Source of the DNA: SPGG2 sp964194625
Lineage (GTDB): Bacteria > Pseudomonadota > Gammaproteobacteria > Acidiferrobacterales > SPGG2
DNA: 64,000 nt
NCBI GenBank assembly: GCA_964194625.1
Contig: CAXMNC010000130.1
Span: 3,294-67,293 of the forward strand
Direction: 5' to 3'
Of this stretch, positions 34,850-44,388 are shown piece after piece. A program made the translations under genes and the position numbers. Each line of letters starts with the position of its first letter. Positions within the stretch are counted from its first letter, which is position 1. The notes beneath the pieces were generated by a model, which was not told where the DNA came from, did no database searches, and saw only the letters and a list, made by a program, of their open reading frames with translations.

Positions 34850-35944
34850 ATGCCACTGGTTGCACATTCTAATCTACCTGCATTTGAGCGGTTGCGTGAA
34901 TCCGGACAAGAGGTACTGAACGCAGACCGGGCGAAACAACAGGACATCCGCGAGCTACATATCGGGTTACTTAATATGATGCCCGATACTGCCTTGCAGG
35001 CGACCGAACGCCAGTTTTTGCGGCTTATCGGATCCTGTAACCACATTGCCCAGTTCTATGTGCATCTCTTTACGATCGGGGGGATCGAGCGCCAGGGCGA
35101 GGCGAAAACACATGTTGAGCGCTACTACGAAGATTTTCGTCAGCTACAACAAGATGGCCTGGACGCACTTATCATAACCGGTGCGAACCCAGCCCATGAT
35201 GACATTACGCAGGAGCCCTACTGGGACCCGATGGCAGATGTCTTGGCCTGGGGTCGTGAACACGTTTGCTCGATTGTTTGCTCGTGTCTGGCCACCCACG
35301 CCGATCTGAAGTTGTACCACAACATCGAGCGCATTCGCCTACCGCAAAAACGTTGGGGTGTGTACTCGCACCGGCTCCTCGAGCACACGCACCCGCTTGT
35401 CAGTAACATCAACACTCGCTTCGACGCGCCACACTCTCATTTTAACGAGGTTACGCGTGAGCAGGTCGAGGCAGCGGGATTGACCGTACTCGCATACAGC
35501 GAACAGGCGGACGTGCACCTTGTAGTCAGCCCCGATCAATTCCGGCTGATCTACTTTCAAGGTCACCCGGAGTACGATATCAACAGCCTGCTAAAGGAAT
35601 ATAAACGCGAGCTCAGCCGCTTTATTAACGATGAACGACCTGACTACCCGCCTTATCCCGAGAACTACTTCGCACCCGAGGCAATCGCTATTCTGGAGGA
35701 ACACAAACGGCAGGTGGAAAGCGCCAAGTCTGGTGGTAAGACAATTCCCCGGCTCCCTGAGAAGCGCTTACACGAATACGTGGATAACACCTGGACCGAT
35801 ACCGGCAAAGCCATGTTCAACAACTGGTTGGGTCTGGTTTATCAGTTGACCAACCGAGATCGCAAACAACCGTTTATGGCGGGCGTCGATCCCCATGATC
35901 CGCTAGGATTGCGAAACCGACGCACGCTTGCGGGATCGGGCTAG
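34850..35944 (+). CDS. metA: Homoserine O-acyltransferase (MetA family)
   Basis: A 364-residue glutamine-amidotransferase-fold enzyme that acylates homoserine in methionine synthesis. The acyl-enzyme Cys is in IVCSCLATHADL (Cys146), and the His and Glu of the triad are in FQGHPEYD (His239, Glu241). MMPDTALQATERQF is a family hallmark. MetA-fold enzymes may use succinyl- or acetyl-CoA, and the choice cannot be read with certainty. It is longer than E. coli MetA at the C-terminus. It is convergent with the downstream PLP enzyme gene, with 4 bases between them. Confidence 0.85.
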   Translation: MPLVAHSNLPAFERLRESGQEVLNADRAKQQDIRELHIGLLNMMPDTALQATERQFLRLIGSCNHIAQFYVHLFTIGGIERQGEAKTHVERYYEDFRQLQQDGLDALIITGANPAHDDITQEPYWDPMADVLAWGREHVCSIVCSCLATHADLKLYHNIERIRLPQKRWGVYSHRLLEHTHPLVSNINTRFDAPHSHFNEVTREQVEAAGLTVLAYSEQADVHLVVSPDQFRLIYFQGHPEYDINSLLKEYKRELSRFINDERPDYPPYPENYFAPEAIAILEEHKRQVESAKSGGKTIPRLPEKRLHEYVDNTWTDTGKAMFNNWLGLVYQLTNRDRKQPFMAGVDPHDPLGLRNRRTLAGSG

Positions 35945-35948
35945 TAGA

Positions 35949-37091
35949 TCACGCCTTATCGAGTGCTTGCTCGAGATCCGCAACAATATCTTCCACGTCT
36001 TCGATACCCACGGAAAGTCGCACCAGCCCATCGGTTAGACCGCGTGCTTGACGTTCTTCCGGGGGGACGTCCACGTGAGTCATGGTGGCGGCGTGAGTGA
36101 TCATAGTTTCTACGGCCCCAAGACTCTCGGCCAAACCGCATAATTTGACGTTGTTCATCACTGCCTTACCGGCGGCGATTCCACCTTTCAACTCAAACGA
36201 GATCATCCCGCTAAATCCCGACATCTGTGACTTGGCGATTTCGTGCTGCGGATGCGATGCGAGCCCTGGGTAGGTGACCTTGGAAACCTTTGGGTGACCT
36301 TCCAAGTATTCAGCCACACGCTGGGCGCTAACGGCGTGACGTTGCATACGTAGATGCAATGTCTTCAGTCCGAGAAGTAGTAACCAGCAGTCGAACGGAC
36401 TGGGAACAGCACCGATGGTCTTTTGTATGAATTTCATTTCATCATAGATGTCTTGGCGATTGGTGATGAGGGCACCGCCGATAATTTGATTGTGACCGCT
36501 AAGATACTTCGTCGTGCTGTGCATGACGATGTCCACGCCATGCTCTAGCGGTCGCAGGAACACCGGTGTGGCGAAGGTTGAATCAACCCCCAGATACAGA
36601 TCATGCTGCTTAGCGATATCGGCCATCGCCACCAAATCAGTCACCTTGAGCAACGGGTTCGTAGGTGTTTCCACCCACAACATCTTCGTTTCCGGGCGTA
36701 TCGCCTTACGCACCGCCTCGGGCTCAGAGGAATTGACATAACTAAAGTTCAGTCCATAGCGCGCGAGGACGCGGTTGAAGTGACGGGAAACTCCGCCATA
36801 GACATCGTCGGAACTAACGACATGATCGCCGGCGCTAAGGAGTTTCATGACGCTATCCACGGCTGACATACCACTGGCAAAACATACGGCGTACTTACCG
36901 CCCTCGATGGCGGCGAGATTCTCTTCGAGCACTTGGCGCGTGGGATTAGACGAGCGCGTGTAGTCGAAGCCTTTATCCTTACCAACTTCCTCGAGGACGT
37001 AGGTGGCGGTTTCGTAAATAGGCGGCAAGATAGACCCAGTGGTAGGGTCCGGCGTAATTCCGGCTCGTACGACTTTGGTATCGAATTTCAC
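35949..37091 (-). CDS. Cys/Met-metabolism PLP enzyme (cystathionine gamma-synthase/lyase type)
   Basis: A 380-residue fold-type I PLP enzyme. The internal-aldimine Lys lies in VMHSTTKYLSGHNQIIGGA, with YTRSSNPTRQ at the N-terminus and ASGMSAVDSVMKLL for the cofactor phosphate. The family includes cystathionine gamma-synthase, gamma-lyase and beta-lyase, which cannot be told apart by eye. Next to metA a gamma-synthase role fits; next to cystathionine beta-synthase a gamma-lyase role fits. It lies 163 bases downstream of the desulfurase gene on the same strand. Confidence 0.85.
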   Translation of the reverse strand: MKFDTKVVRAGITPDPTTGSILPPIYETATYVLEEVGKDKGFDYTRSSNPTRQVLEENLAAIEGGKYAVCFASGMSAVDSVMKLLSAGDHVVSSDDVYGGVSRHFNRVLARYGLNFSYVNSSEPEAVRKAIRPETKMLWVETPTNPLLKVTDLVAMADIAKQHDLYLGVDSTFATPVFLRPLEHGVDIVMHSTTKYLSGHNQIIGGALITNRQDIYDEMKFIQKTIGAVPSPFDCWLLLLGLKTLHLRMQRHAVSAQRVAEYLEGHPKVSKVTYPGLASHPQHEIAKSQMSGFSGMISFELKGGIAAGKAVMNNVKLCGLAESLGAVETMITHAATMTHVDVPPEERQARGLTDGLVRLSVGIEDVEDIVADLEQALDKA

Positions 37092-37254
37092 GCTGGGCTC
37101 CTGGTTAGTTATCGCAAAGGGTTATAACAGAAGTCCGGTTGGCATGTAATCCTTCTACCGGGAATGACCGGCAAAAAATATCGGTTTGGTCGGGCGACGA
37201 CGAACCTAGTGGGGAAAGACGTGGCGAGCGCATTGCCAAGAACAGCGAGACCTG

Positions 37255-38472
37255 TCAACCCGTTAGTAGTTCGGTGACACCGGCAATGGCTTGATCGATA
37301 TCCTCGTCGTCGGTGAAGTACCCGGGTGAAAAACGCACGGTCCCCTTCTTATCGACGGTGTTTTCGTCTTTGTGCGCCAGTGGCGCACAGTGGACACCGG
37401 TCCTCACACACACATGATGGTCGGCATCTAGCATCGCACCCACCTGATCGGCCGGCATGGCGTCGAGATTAATCGACAGTGTCGCCACTCGATGCCGGAC
37501 ACCGTTCGGACCGTACACCGTAATGCCATCGAGATCACGAAATGCCGACTCCAGCCGTTCTGTGTGGGCACGTTCTACCGAGTGCACGTGCTCCAATGCC
37601 GCCCGGCACGCCTGCGTATGCGAGACGTTACCGGCGGCGCTGCCCAGCAACTGTCTACCTAGCTCCGCGAACCATTTCTGGGCCGCGTTCAAACCGGCGA
37701 TGCCTGGCACCGACACCGTGCCCGCCTCCAGATGATAAGGATAGGCATCGGGATGAAATGGTGACACTGAATCGACCCCGGTTCCGCCGACACGTGCCGG
37801 GCGCACCTCGATACCTTCAGCCACGATCATGCCACCGATTCCCATCGGTCCCAACAGCCCCTTGTGCCCGGTAAATGTGAGCACATCGATACCGAGGCCA
37901 TCCATGTCTATGGGCAACACGCCGGCGCTCTGACAGGTATCGACCACAAACACACTTCCCGCTTCCCGCGAAAACTTACCCATTGCCTCGAGGTCTTGCA
38001 CAGAGCCGAGTACATTGGACGCGTGATTGACGACGACTACTTTGGTCTTTGGCGTTATCGCGCGACCGATATCCCCTGGATAAACGTATCCTTGGGCGTC
38101 GCGGGCGACAAAAGTGACATCGACACCATGGTCGCGTTGCAGATGATTCAGCGGTCGCAACACGGAGTTGTGTTCAAGCCGCGTAGTCACCACATGGTCA
38201 CCCTCGTTTAGCAGGCCGTACAGGGCAATGTTTAGTGAATCGGTTGCATTTTGTGTAAACACGACCCGATTCGGATCACCCCCGAAATTGAAGAATGCGG
38301 CCAACATGCGGCGCGTTTCGCTCACCATGTTCTCCGCTTCCACCGCCATCTCGTGGTCACCGCGCCCTGGGTTCACGCCATAACTGCGGAAGAATTTATC
38401 CATGGTCGTGTACACCGGCTCTGGCTTAGGCCAGCTGGTGGCAGCATTATCGAGATAGTAGTGTTCCTTCAT
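37255..38472 (-). CDS. Class V aminotransferase, cysteine desulfurase family
   Basis: A 405-residue PLP enzyme of the cysteine desulfurase-like family that begins YYLDNAATSWPKPEPVYTTM. The PLP Lys is in FTGHKGLLGPMGIGG, and a Cys loop (RTGVHCAPLAH) that would carry the persulfide is near residue 370. This is the stand-alone branch rather than IscS or SufS. It overlaps the cystathionine beta-synthase gene by 4 bases (ATGA), so the two are translationally coupled. That suggests a route that uses cysteine or makes persulfide from transsulfuration products. Confidence 0.85.
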   Translation of the reverse strand: MKEHYYLDNAATSWPKPEPVYTTMDKFFRSYGVNPGRGDHEMAVEAENMVSETRRMLAAFFNFGGDPNRVVFTQNATDSLNIALYGLLNEGDHVVTTRLEHNSVLRPLNHLQRDHGVDVTFVARDAQGYVYPGDIGRAITPKTKVVVVNHASNVLGSVQDLEAMGKFSREAGSVFVVDTCQSAGVLPIDMDGLGIDVLTFTGHKGLLGPMGIGGMIVAEGIEVRPARVGGTGVDSVSPFHPDAYPYHLEAGTVSVPGIAGLNAAQKWFAELGRQLLGSAAGNVSHTQACRAALEHVHSVERAHTERLESAFRDLDGITVYGPNGVRHRVATLSINLDAMPADQVGAMLDADHHVCVRTGVHCAPLAHKDENTVDKKGTVRFSPGYFTDDEDIDQAIAGVTELLTG

Positions 38473-39848
38473 TGCCGGGCAGTGAGAAATTCGACAACAT
38501 CGATCTTGCTAATCACACCGATGACATTACCCTCATCCATCACGATAGCCACATTGTTAGCGTCAAATACGGATTGGACCTTGGTAAGCGGGTCGTCCAT
38601 GCTTACTTCGCCTTCGAGCTCCTTGGCCGCCTCCTCGACCGTCCCGTCGGGGGTGCACTTACCGCTTACCAGGCTCTGCAGTAAGTCCAGTTCATGGATC
38701 ATCATGAGACGGCCCTCACCGTTACTCTTCACTGGCATTTGCGAGATACCGAGTTCCGCCATGCGACTGGCAACATGACCCAAGGTCTCATCGGGTAGTG
38801 CGAACTCCACATTACCACCCTTGAGATTAATGACTTCTCGGACGGTTCCCAGGCGTTGCTCGAGCCCAAGAAAACCCATATCTTTCATCCAATCGTCGTC
38901 GAAACATTTGCTCAAGTAACGGTCGCCAGAGTCGGCGAGTATGACAACGAGCATCTTTCCTGGGCCCAGTTCTTTTGCCACCTTGAGGGCGCCAAAGACG
39001 GCGGTGCCAGTGGAGCCACCGACAAATATGCCTTCTTCACGCGCCAGGCGCCTGGCGGTTAGAAACGAATCGCGATCGGATACCGGCATCACTTCATCGA
39101 TAACCGAAAAGTCTAGCGTACCCACCATGAAGTCATGGCCGATACCTTCGACGCGATAGATGCCTGGCTCTCCAGATTTGCCCTTATAGAACTCGTCGTA
39201 GTAGATACTGCCCATTGGGTCGGGACAAACGATCTTTATCTCACGACCGGCCTCGGCCGCCTTCTCTCTTAGATACTTGCCGGCCCCCGATATGGTGCCA
39301 CCGGTACCGATGCCCCCGACGAGGCAGTCGATCTTGCCGTCGGTGTCTTCCCAAATCTCGGGACCGGTGGTCAGATAGTGTGCCTCCGGGTTACTCATGT
39401 TGTAGTACTGATCGGTGTAGAAACCACCCGGCCGCTCTCGTGCAACACGCTTGGCTACCTCGACGTAGCTCTCGGGATGATCATGCGGCAAATCCGTCCG
39501 CGTAATGATCACCTCAGCCCCATAAGCCTTGAGCATATCGATCTTCTCTTTACTCATCTTGTCGGGCATGGTGCACACACAACGGTAACCCCGCACCGCC
39601 GCGATCATGGCAAGACCAAGACCGGTATTGCCGGAGGTGCTCTCCACCAGGATGGACCCGGGTTTCAGTAACCCGGCCTCTTCTGCGCGCTTAACCATGT
39701 TGATGGCCATGCGATCCTTAACCGAGCCACCAGGGTTAAGGTTTTCCATTTTGGCGTATACGGTCGCCATACTGGCGTCGGCTAACCGATTCAACTTCAC
39801 AAGCGATGTCTTGCCGATTAAATCGAGGATGTTCTCGTAGCACTTCAT
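38469..39848 (-). CDS. Cystathionine beta-synthase with C-terminal CBS pair
   Basis: A 459-residue fold-type II PLP enzyme joining homocysteine and serine. The PLP Lys is in NPGGSVKDRMA, the substrate-binding Thr/Ser loop is VESTSGNTGLGLAM, and the cofactor phosphate loop is GGIGTGGTISGAG. There is no N-terminal haem domain. Two CBS repeats occupy about 335-455 (ending ANNVAIVMDEGNVIGVISKI) and could sense an adenosyl ligand. The length and CBS pair favour cystathionine beta-synthase over cysteine synthase. It heads the CBS-desulfurase operon. Confidence 0.88.
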   Translation of the reverse strand: MKCYENILDLIGKTSLVKLNRLADASMATVYAKMENLNPGGSVKDRMAINMVKRAEEAGLLKPGSILVESTSGNTGLGLAMIAAVRGYRCVCTMPDKMSKEKIDMLKAYGAEVIITRTDLPHDHPESYVEVAKRVARERPGGFYTDQYYNMSNPEAHYLTTGPEIWEDTDGKIDCLVGGIGTGGTISGAGKYLREKAAEAGREIKIVCPDPMGSIYYDEFYKGKSGEPGIYRVEGIGHDFMVGTLDFSVIDEVMPVSDRDSFLTARRLAREEGIFVGGSTGTAVFGALKVAKELGPGKMLVVILADSGDRYLSKCFDDDWMKDMGFLGLEQRLGTVREVINLKGGNVEFALPDETLGHVASRMAELGISQMPVKSNGEGRLMMIHELDLLQSLVSGKCTPDGTVEEAAKELEGEVSMDDPLTKVQSVFDANNVAIVMDEGNVIGVISKIDVVEFLTARQ

Positions 39849-40604
39849 ATGGAATCCCTGTGTTGATCTGCTGCGTGGCTGGCGCTTTAGTATACGCTCG
39901 GGCCAACTATGGCACCTACCTGATTGGTATTTTCGGGTGCGGCCTTAGGGCCCGTGTAATGCTCACCTTTTTTTGCTGCCGTATCTTTCATCGACGGTAC
40001 CTGGCATATACCCACTTCAGATGCGGTTTATTAGCGTTCAGCCCTCAGGTCCCGTACATGCTAGGTGACGGACAGCAGCGACAGTGCCGGCTTTGGAAGC
40101 GGCATTCAAGAGACGATGATTACCAATGCTCGTCCCCCCTCTGATTCCCAGAACTTGCTATCTTCCAGATCGCCAAAAAACCTAAACCGGCCCATTTGAC
40201 AAGCGCGGCTTAAAGTAGAAAAGGTTTCGTTGAGCCGGCAGCCATAGCAACAGGTATGTACAGGCCTCTAGGCTAGCCGCGCTAACCATCCTTTGGTGGG
40301 CCCTGCCTGGCCGAGACCGGGCGTGAGGCTGACCATCGTCGGCTATAAGATACCGGCCGTCGGCAAAGAAACGGGGTTGCCCTCCTCGCTATATTGCTGA
40401 TATCTATCGATAAAACCTTGCTGTTAAACAGATTTCCCGCGAACCTCAGCGTTGCCCAAAGACTGAGCCCAAAGTTAGAATCTCCCGAGGGCACCCAGGC
40501 CCGTCGTTTCGCCAGGGAAGTCGCCCACAGTCTCACCAGGGTTTTAAGCACAGGTTCCCGTGGTCAGGCGCAGTCTCCGCTTTTTAATATTGGGGGGTAA
40601 TGAA
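39849..40604. other. 750-base gap, nothing recognised
   Basis: Open frames here are short, overlap each other and have no ribosome-binding site; none reads like a protein family. The right-hand end must hold the promoter of the small membrane protein gene and the left end that of the cystathionine beta-synthase gene, but neither shows a convincing -35/-10 pair. No tRNA, riboswitch or SAM-box-like fold is evident. Confidence 0.4.
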
Positions 40605-40835
40605 ATGGTCTGGCTATCGAAGGTTGGGGTAATCGCCACGGTTTGTGTGCTGGTGTTTCGACCCGATATCGTTACCGCGTTTTGGGCGACCGTCACCATC
40701 CTTTTTGTGATCTACGTTGTGATCGATCTGTTCGGTGAATGGGTCGACCGCATACTGCTCGGCAAGAACTCGAGAAAGGAAAACCGCCGCACGCGGCGTG
40801 GGCGTCGCAAAGAAGACCGTGTTGCGTTGTCCTAG
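40605..40835 (+). CDS. Small membrane protein with basic tail
   Basis: A 76-residue protein with two hydrophobic stretches (LSKVGVIATVCVLVF and FWATVTILFVIYVVIDLF) and a strongly basic C-terminus (RKENRRTRRGRRKED). ATG at 40605 has a GGGGGG ribosome-binding element 3-9 bases before it. No family is recognised. Confidence 0.6.
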   Translation: MVWLSKVGVIATVCVLVFRPDIVTAFWATVTILFVIYVVIDLFGEWVDRILLGKNSRKENRRTRRGRRKEDRVALS

Positions 40836-40948
40836 TTCGTTGTCCAACCTCTAGTCCCGCCGTAACTGCCTTATCCCGTCGGCCAGCCGCGCCGTGTTAC
40901 ACTTTGCGTGAACACCAACCAGGCTTGGTTCGCATGGAGGAAAGAAAG

Positions 40949-41419
40949 ATGCCCAAGTATTTACCCCTATTACTTGTTCCCGTCATACCGCTACTGATCG
41001 CGGCGAGCACACCCAGCGTGTCTACACCCTCAACCGCCTCACCCAAGCATGTCAAACTGTACAACCAGGGCGTGGAGGCACAGAAGAAGGGTGATTACCA
41101 ACGTGCGGTAAAACTCTATCAGAAGGCGCTAAAGGCCAAGCCCGACTTCGCAGACGCGTTAAACAACCTAGGATACAGCCTGCGCAACATAGCGAAGCAG
41201 TACATGGATAAAGCAATGCGGTCCTATAACAAGGCATTGCAGATCCAGAAGGATCACCAACAGGCGTTAGAGTACCAGGGGGAGCTGTATGTCTGGCGTG
41301 GCCAACTCCTTAAAGCCAACGAAAACTACAAACAACTCAAACGTATGAATTCGCCTGAGGCGGCGGAACTCAAAGAGCACTTAGATCGCGTACTTGCCAA
41401 GGCCAAACAACTACGCTGA
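40949..41419 (+). CDS. Exported TPR-repeat protein
   Basis: A 156-residue protein with a signal peptide (YLPLLLVPVIPLLIAAST) followed by three tetratricopeptide-like repeats (YNQGVEAQKKGDYQRAVKLY, ADALNNLGYSLRNIA, and QALEYQGELYVWRGQLLKA). It probably acts as a periplasmic scaffold. ATG at 40949 is chosen since GGAGGAAAG lies 4-12 bases upstream. An in-frame ATG at 40934 overlaps that site. Confidence 0.8.
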   Translation: MPKYLPLLLVPVIPLLIAASTPSVSTPSTASPKHVKLYNQGVEAQKKGDYQRAVKLYQKALKAKPDFADALNNLGYSLRNIAKQYMDKAMRSYNKALQIQKDHQQALEYQGELYVWRGQLLKANENYKQLKRMNSPEAAELKEHLDRVLAKAKQLR

Positions 41420-41439
41420 CCGGCTAGCGGTTACCTGCG

Positions 41440-42126
41440 GTGCAGGTTTTAGCTATTCTGAGTGACTACTGGGCGTCTTTTTGCGCATTTGCGCTGTTTG
41501 GAGTACTTCACTCCGTCTGCGCCCAAGAACCGTTCAAGCATGCGCTCGCGCGTTGGACCACGCCATTCTTTGTGGAGCATTTTTGGCGGTTTATCTACAA
41601 CGTACTGAGCTATACGGCTCTTTATTACTGGATCTCGGTTTTACATTGGGGCCAACACCCCGATAGCAATATATGGCTCATCGACTATCCGGAGCCGCTG
41701 TGGCATAGCCTGGTTGTTCTACATCTGTTATCAGTCGTGCTCGCCTACGTGTCGTTTATTCAGAGCGACTACCTCGAGTTTCTCGGTTTTAAGCAACTGT
41801 GGCAGGGGATGCGCCGATTATTAGGGCCGGCGACAGCGACCGAGGGCCTTGATCTATTCGGCACCCACCGGTTAGAGATCAAGGGCATCTATGGTTGGGT
41901 CCGTCACCCCATGTTGTTGGCCGGCTTTCTATTCTTGGCAACCAGCGGGCCATCGCAAAACAATCTCATATTCTTGTTCATGTACACGAGCTATATGCTT
42001 ATCGGTGCCTACTATGAGGAACGGCGTTTGATCCGTATCTTTGGCGAGCAGTATGTCGAATACAAGCGGCATGTGGGCGCATTCTTTCCGCGCCTACGCC
42101 GTCCACCGATTATGGCCGGTAGTTAG
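41440..42126 (+). CDS. NnrU/isoprenylcysteine methyltransferase-like membrane protein
   Basis: A 228-residue protein with about five membrane helices. The C-terminal motif GIYGWVRHPMLLAGFLFLA followed by YEERRLIRIFGEQYVEYKRHV is that of the ICMT/phospholipid methyltransferase-like superfamily, to which NnrU-type proteins belong. Starts with GTG at 41440, 20 bases after the TPR gene. The substrate is unknown; no denitrification genes are near to support a role like that of NnrU. Confidence 0.7.
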   Translation: MQVLAILSDYWASFCAFALFGVLHSVCAQEPFKHALARWTTPFFVEHFWRFIYNVLSYTALYYWISVLHWGQHPDSNIWLIDYPEPLWHSLVVLHLLSVVLAYVSFIQSDYLEFLGFKQLWQGMRRLLGPATATEGLDLFGTHRLEIKGIYGWVRHPMLLAGFLFLATSGPSQNNLIFLFMYTSYMLIGAYYEERRLIRIFGEQYVEYKRHVGAFFPRLRRPPIMAGS

Positions 42127-42137
42127 CTCGTAAGCAC

Positions 42138-42254
42138 GTGGAAGCCTGGGAGCTCCTGGAACGATTTTCGAACTTTTTCTACGATCCTTACGTGTTTTGG
42201 GGCATCCCTATCTTACTGGCGATCCTGTGGGCAGTGTTTCGTAAGTACCGCTAA
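42138..42254 (+). CDS. 38-residue single-helix membrane protein
   Basis: GTG at 42138 opens a frame MEAWELLERFSNFFYDPY followed by a hydrophobic helix (VFWGIPILLAILWAVF) and a basic end RKYR, stop at 42252-42254. It starts 11 bases after the methyltransferase-like gene. The amphipathic-plus-helix design with a positive end is typical of small membrane proteins. The ribosome-binding site is weak. Confidence 0.45.
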   Translation: MEAWELLERFSNFFYDPYVFWGIPILLAILWAVFRKYR

Positions 42255-42280
42255 ATATTGTGTCACCTACGGTGACGCAA

Positions 42281-42745
42281 CTACAGTCGGAATCTCGAGA
42301 CATCGATCCCATTCACACTTATGACTTTCCAAGCAAGTCGCCGTTTGCCCAACGTTATGGTCACCAAATCCGGGGCTCCTGACTCGGCGATTAGGTAGGC
42401 GTTTTCGCCCTGGTTAAGGACAAGTACCTGCAGCTGCGCCGTGGCTTTAGCCATATCACCGTCGATGGTGATAGAAATATCATGGAGTCGGACGTCAAAG
42501 CCATCAAACCTATTGAACGCCCATCCTATGACACGCCTAACCCCAAGATAATTCAGACCGATTTCATCAATATACTGCCGCGAGACATGCGACATGGTTC
42601 GTGTTATGTCCTCCGTTTCAACTGCGGCCTCGCCGTCAGCCAACAACTTACGTATATCGCGCTCTGCCGAATCCCAAAAATACCAAGCAAGCAGCACCAC
42701 AACAACGAATGACCCAATAACAATGTTTCTAGCTTTGAGCTTCAT
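42281..42745 (-). CDS. Membrane-anchored protein of unknown function
   Basis: A 154-residue protein with an N-terminal anchor (NIVIGSFVVVVLLAWYFW, residues about 7-24) and a soluble domain of about 120 residues that begins AERDIRKLLADGEAAVETED, of the size and pattern of NTF2/SnoaL-like folds. No catalytic motif is seen. It is convergent with the 38-residue gene and divergent from DUF4139. Confidence 0.6.
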   Translation of the reverse strand: MKLKARNIVIGSFVVVVLLAWYFWDSAERDIRKLLADGEAAVETEDITRTMSHVSRQYIDEIGLNYLGVRRVIGWAFNRFDGFDVRLHDISITIDGDMAKATAQLQVLVLNQGENAYLIAESGAPDLVTITLGKRRLAWKVISVNGIDVSRFRL

Positions 42746-42912
42746 ATGGGTATTATCTCCCGGGTGCCTTGGCCCCTGTCCAGCTTTAAGTGCGGACGTT
42801 TAACCCAAGTTCACGGCCGATACGTTATTGTATTTGACACGCGGATACTGGTTTCGGTGCGTGCGCAACCTGGTTCTGAAGTTGACACCGTTAGTAGCGA
42901 TTGGAGCTTTAT

Positions 42913-44379
42913 ATGAAGAGAACTGTCTTTACATCACTGACTGCCTTGGTGCTGGTGTTTAGCACGCTCGGTGTACCACCGGCCGCCGCACAATCGGACA
43001 AAACTAGAGAACATCGGAGCACACTCACGGATCAGCAAGAGGTCGCGGTAACCATCTATAACCAAGATCTCGCGCTTGTAAAGGACCTACGGATTATCAA
43101 ACTAGATAAGGGCTTCAATAAGCTTGCCATGCGCGAGGTAAGCGCCAATATTCGACCGGAGACCGCCCTGTTGCGTAGCGTAGACGGCAATTCGGGCCTA
43201 CACGTGATCGAGCAGAATTTCGACTTCGACCTACTTACTCCCCGCAAGCTATTAGAGAAATACGTAGGGCGCACGGTGCGCTTGATTAAGACGCACCCGC
43301 AGACCGGCGAAGAGCGAATCGAGGAAGCCACCGTGCTTAGCGTCAATAATGGGGTGGTATTGAAGGTCGGCGATCGAATCGAAATGGGCATCCCGGGACG
43401 ATTGGTGTTCGCGAGCGTCCCCGAAAACCTCCGTGACCGCCCCACCCTGGTCATGCAGTTGTACAGCCCCACATCGCGCCCACAGAAACTCGAGCTCAGC
43501 TACTTGACGGGTGGACTCTCGTGGAAGGCCGACTATGTGGCCGAATTAAACGCCGACGACAATCGGTTGGACTTGCACGGGTGGGTGACGCTCACCAATA
43601 AGAGTGGTACGACCTACAACAAAGCAAAACTGCAATTAGTAGCCGGTGACGTGAACCGGGTGCGTCGTGCGATAGATGAGCTCGCGAGCAACCGCAAGAT
43701 GGCACGGGCCGCCGAATCAGAGGTAAGAGCAGATATGGCGCAAGAAAGCCTGTTTGAATACCACCTGTACACCCTGAATCGCCCGACCACGATCGCCGAT
43801 AATCAAACAAAGCAGGTAACGCTGCTGACGGCCCAAAACGTCCCTATCAAGAAGCAGTTCCTACTAAAGGGCAAGAACTACTACTACAACCGTAGCTATG
43901 GTGATCTCGGGCAAAAGCTCAAGGTCGGCGTGTATGTGCAGTTCGAGAACAAACGAAAAGCGAACCTCGGCAAACCGCTACCAAAAGGTGTGATCCGGGT
44001 CTACAAGAAGGATAGCGCTGGCAACGCTCAGTTTGTCGGCGAAGATAGCATTGACCACACCCCGAAGAATGAAAAAGTGCGTTTAAAGCTGGGCGATGCG
44101 TTCGACGTTACAGCAGACAAGAAGCAAACCGATTTCACAAAGCGTGCAACGACCCGCAAATACCATTACGCCTTTGAAAGCGCTTATGAGATCAACCTCA
44201 AAAATGCCAAAGCCGAGCCGGTAACCGTGACCATACACGAGCCGGTACCGGGTGATTGGCAGATATTAAGCGAAAGCCACCGACACGAGAAGGCAACGTC
44301 TGGAACTGCGCTGTGGCGCATTACCGTGCCGGCCGAAGGCACAACTATACTGCGTTATCGTGTGTTGGTACGTTACTAG
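42913..44379 (+). CDS. DUF4139-domain exported protein
   Basis: A 488-residue protein with a signal peptide (LTALVLVFSTLGVPPAAAQ). The N-terminal part reads VAVTIYNQDLALVKDLR, then LLSYLTGGLSW-type segments (ELSYLTGGLSWKADYVAEL), which are characteristic of DUF4139 beta-rich proteins. The C-terminus has YEINLKNAKAEPVTVTIHEP. The family is periplasmic or surface-exposed, and its biochemical role is unknown. ATG at 42913 is chosen over an upstream start at 42901 because the signal peptide begins MKRT. Confidence 0.8.
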   Translation: MKRTVFTSLTALVLVFSTLGVPPAAAQSDKTREHRSTLTDQQEVAVTIYNQDLALVKDLRIIKLDKGFNKLAMREVSANIRPETALLRSVDGNSGLHVIEQNFDFDLLTPRKLLEKYVGRTVRLIKTHPQTGEERIEEATVLSVNNGVVLKVGDRIEMGIPGRLVFASVPENLRDRPTLVMQLYSPTSRPQKLELSYLTGGLSWKADYVAELNADDNRLDLHGWVTLTNKSGTTYNKAKLQLVAGDVNRVRRAIDELASNRKMARAAESEVRADMAQESLFEYHLYTLNRPTTIADNQTKQVTLLTAQNVPIKKQFLLKGKNYYYNRSYGDLGQKLKVGVYVQFENKRKANLGKPLPKGVIRVYKKDSAGNAQFVGEDSIDHTPKNEKVRLKLGDAFDVTADKKQTDFTKRATTRKYHYAFESAYEINLKNAKAEPVTVTIHEPVPGDWQILSESHRHEKATSGTALWRITVPAEGTTILRYRVLVRY

Positions 44380-44388
44380 GCATTCTTG

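Noticed and set aside
40282..40551. 89-codon frame on the minus strand
   Set aside because: No ribosome-binding site, odd amino acid composition rich in Arg, Ser and Trp, and no family pattern.
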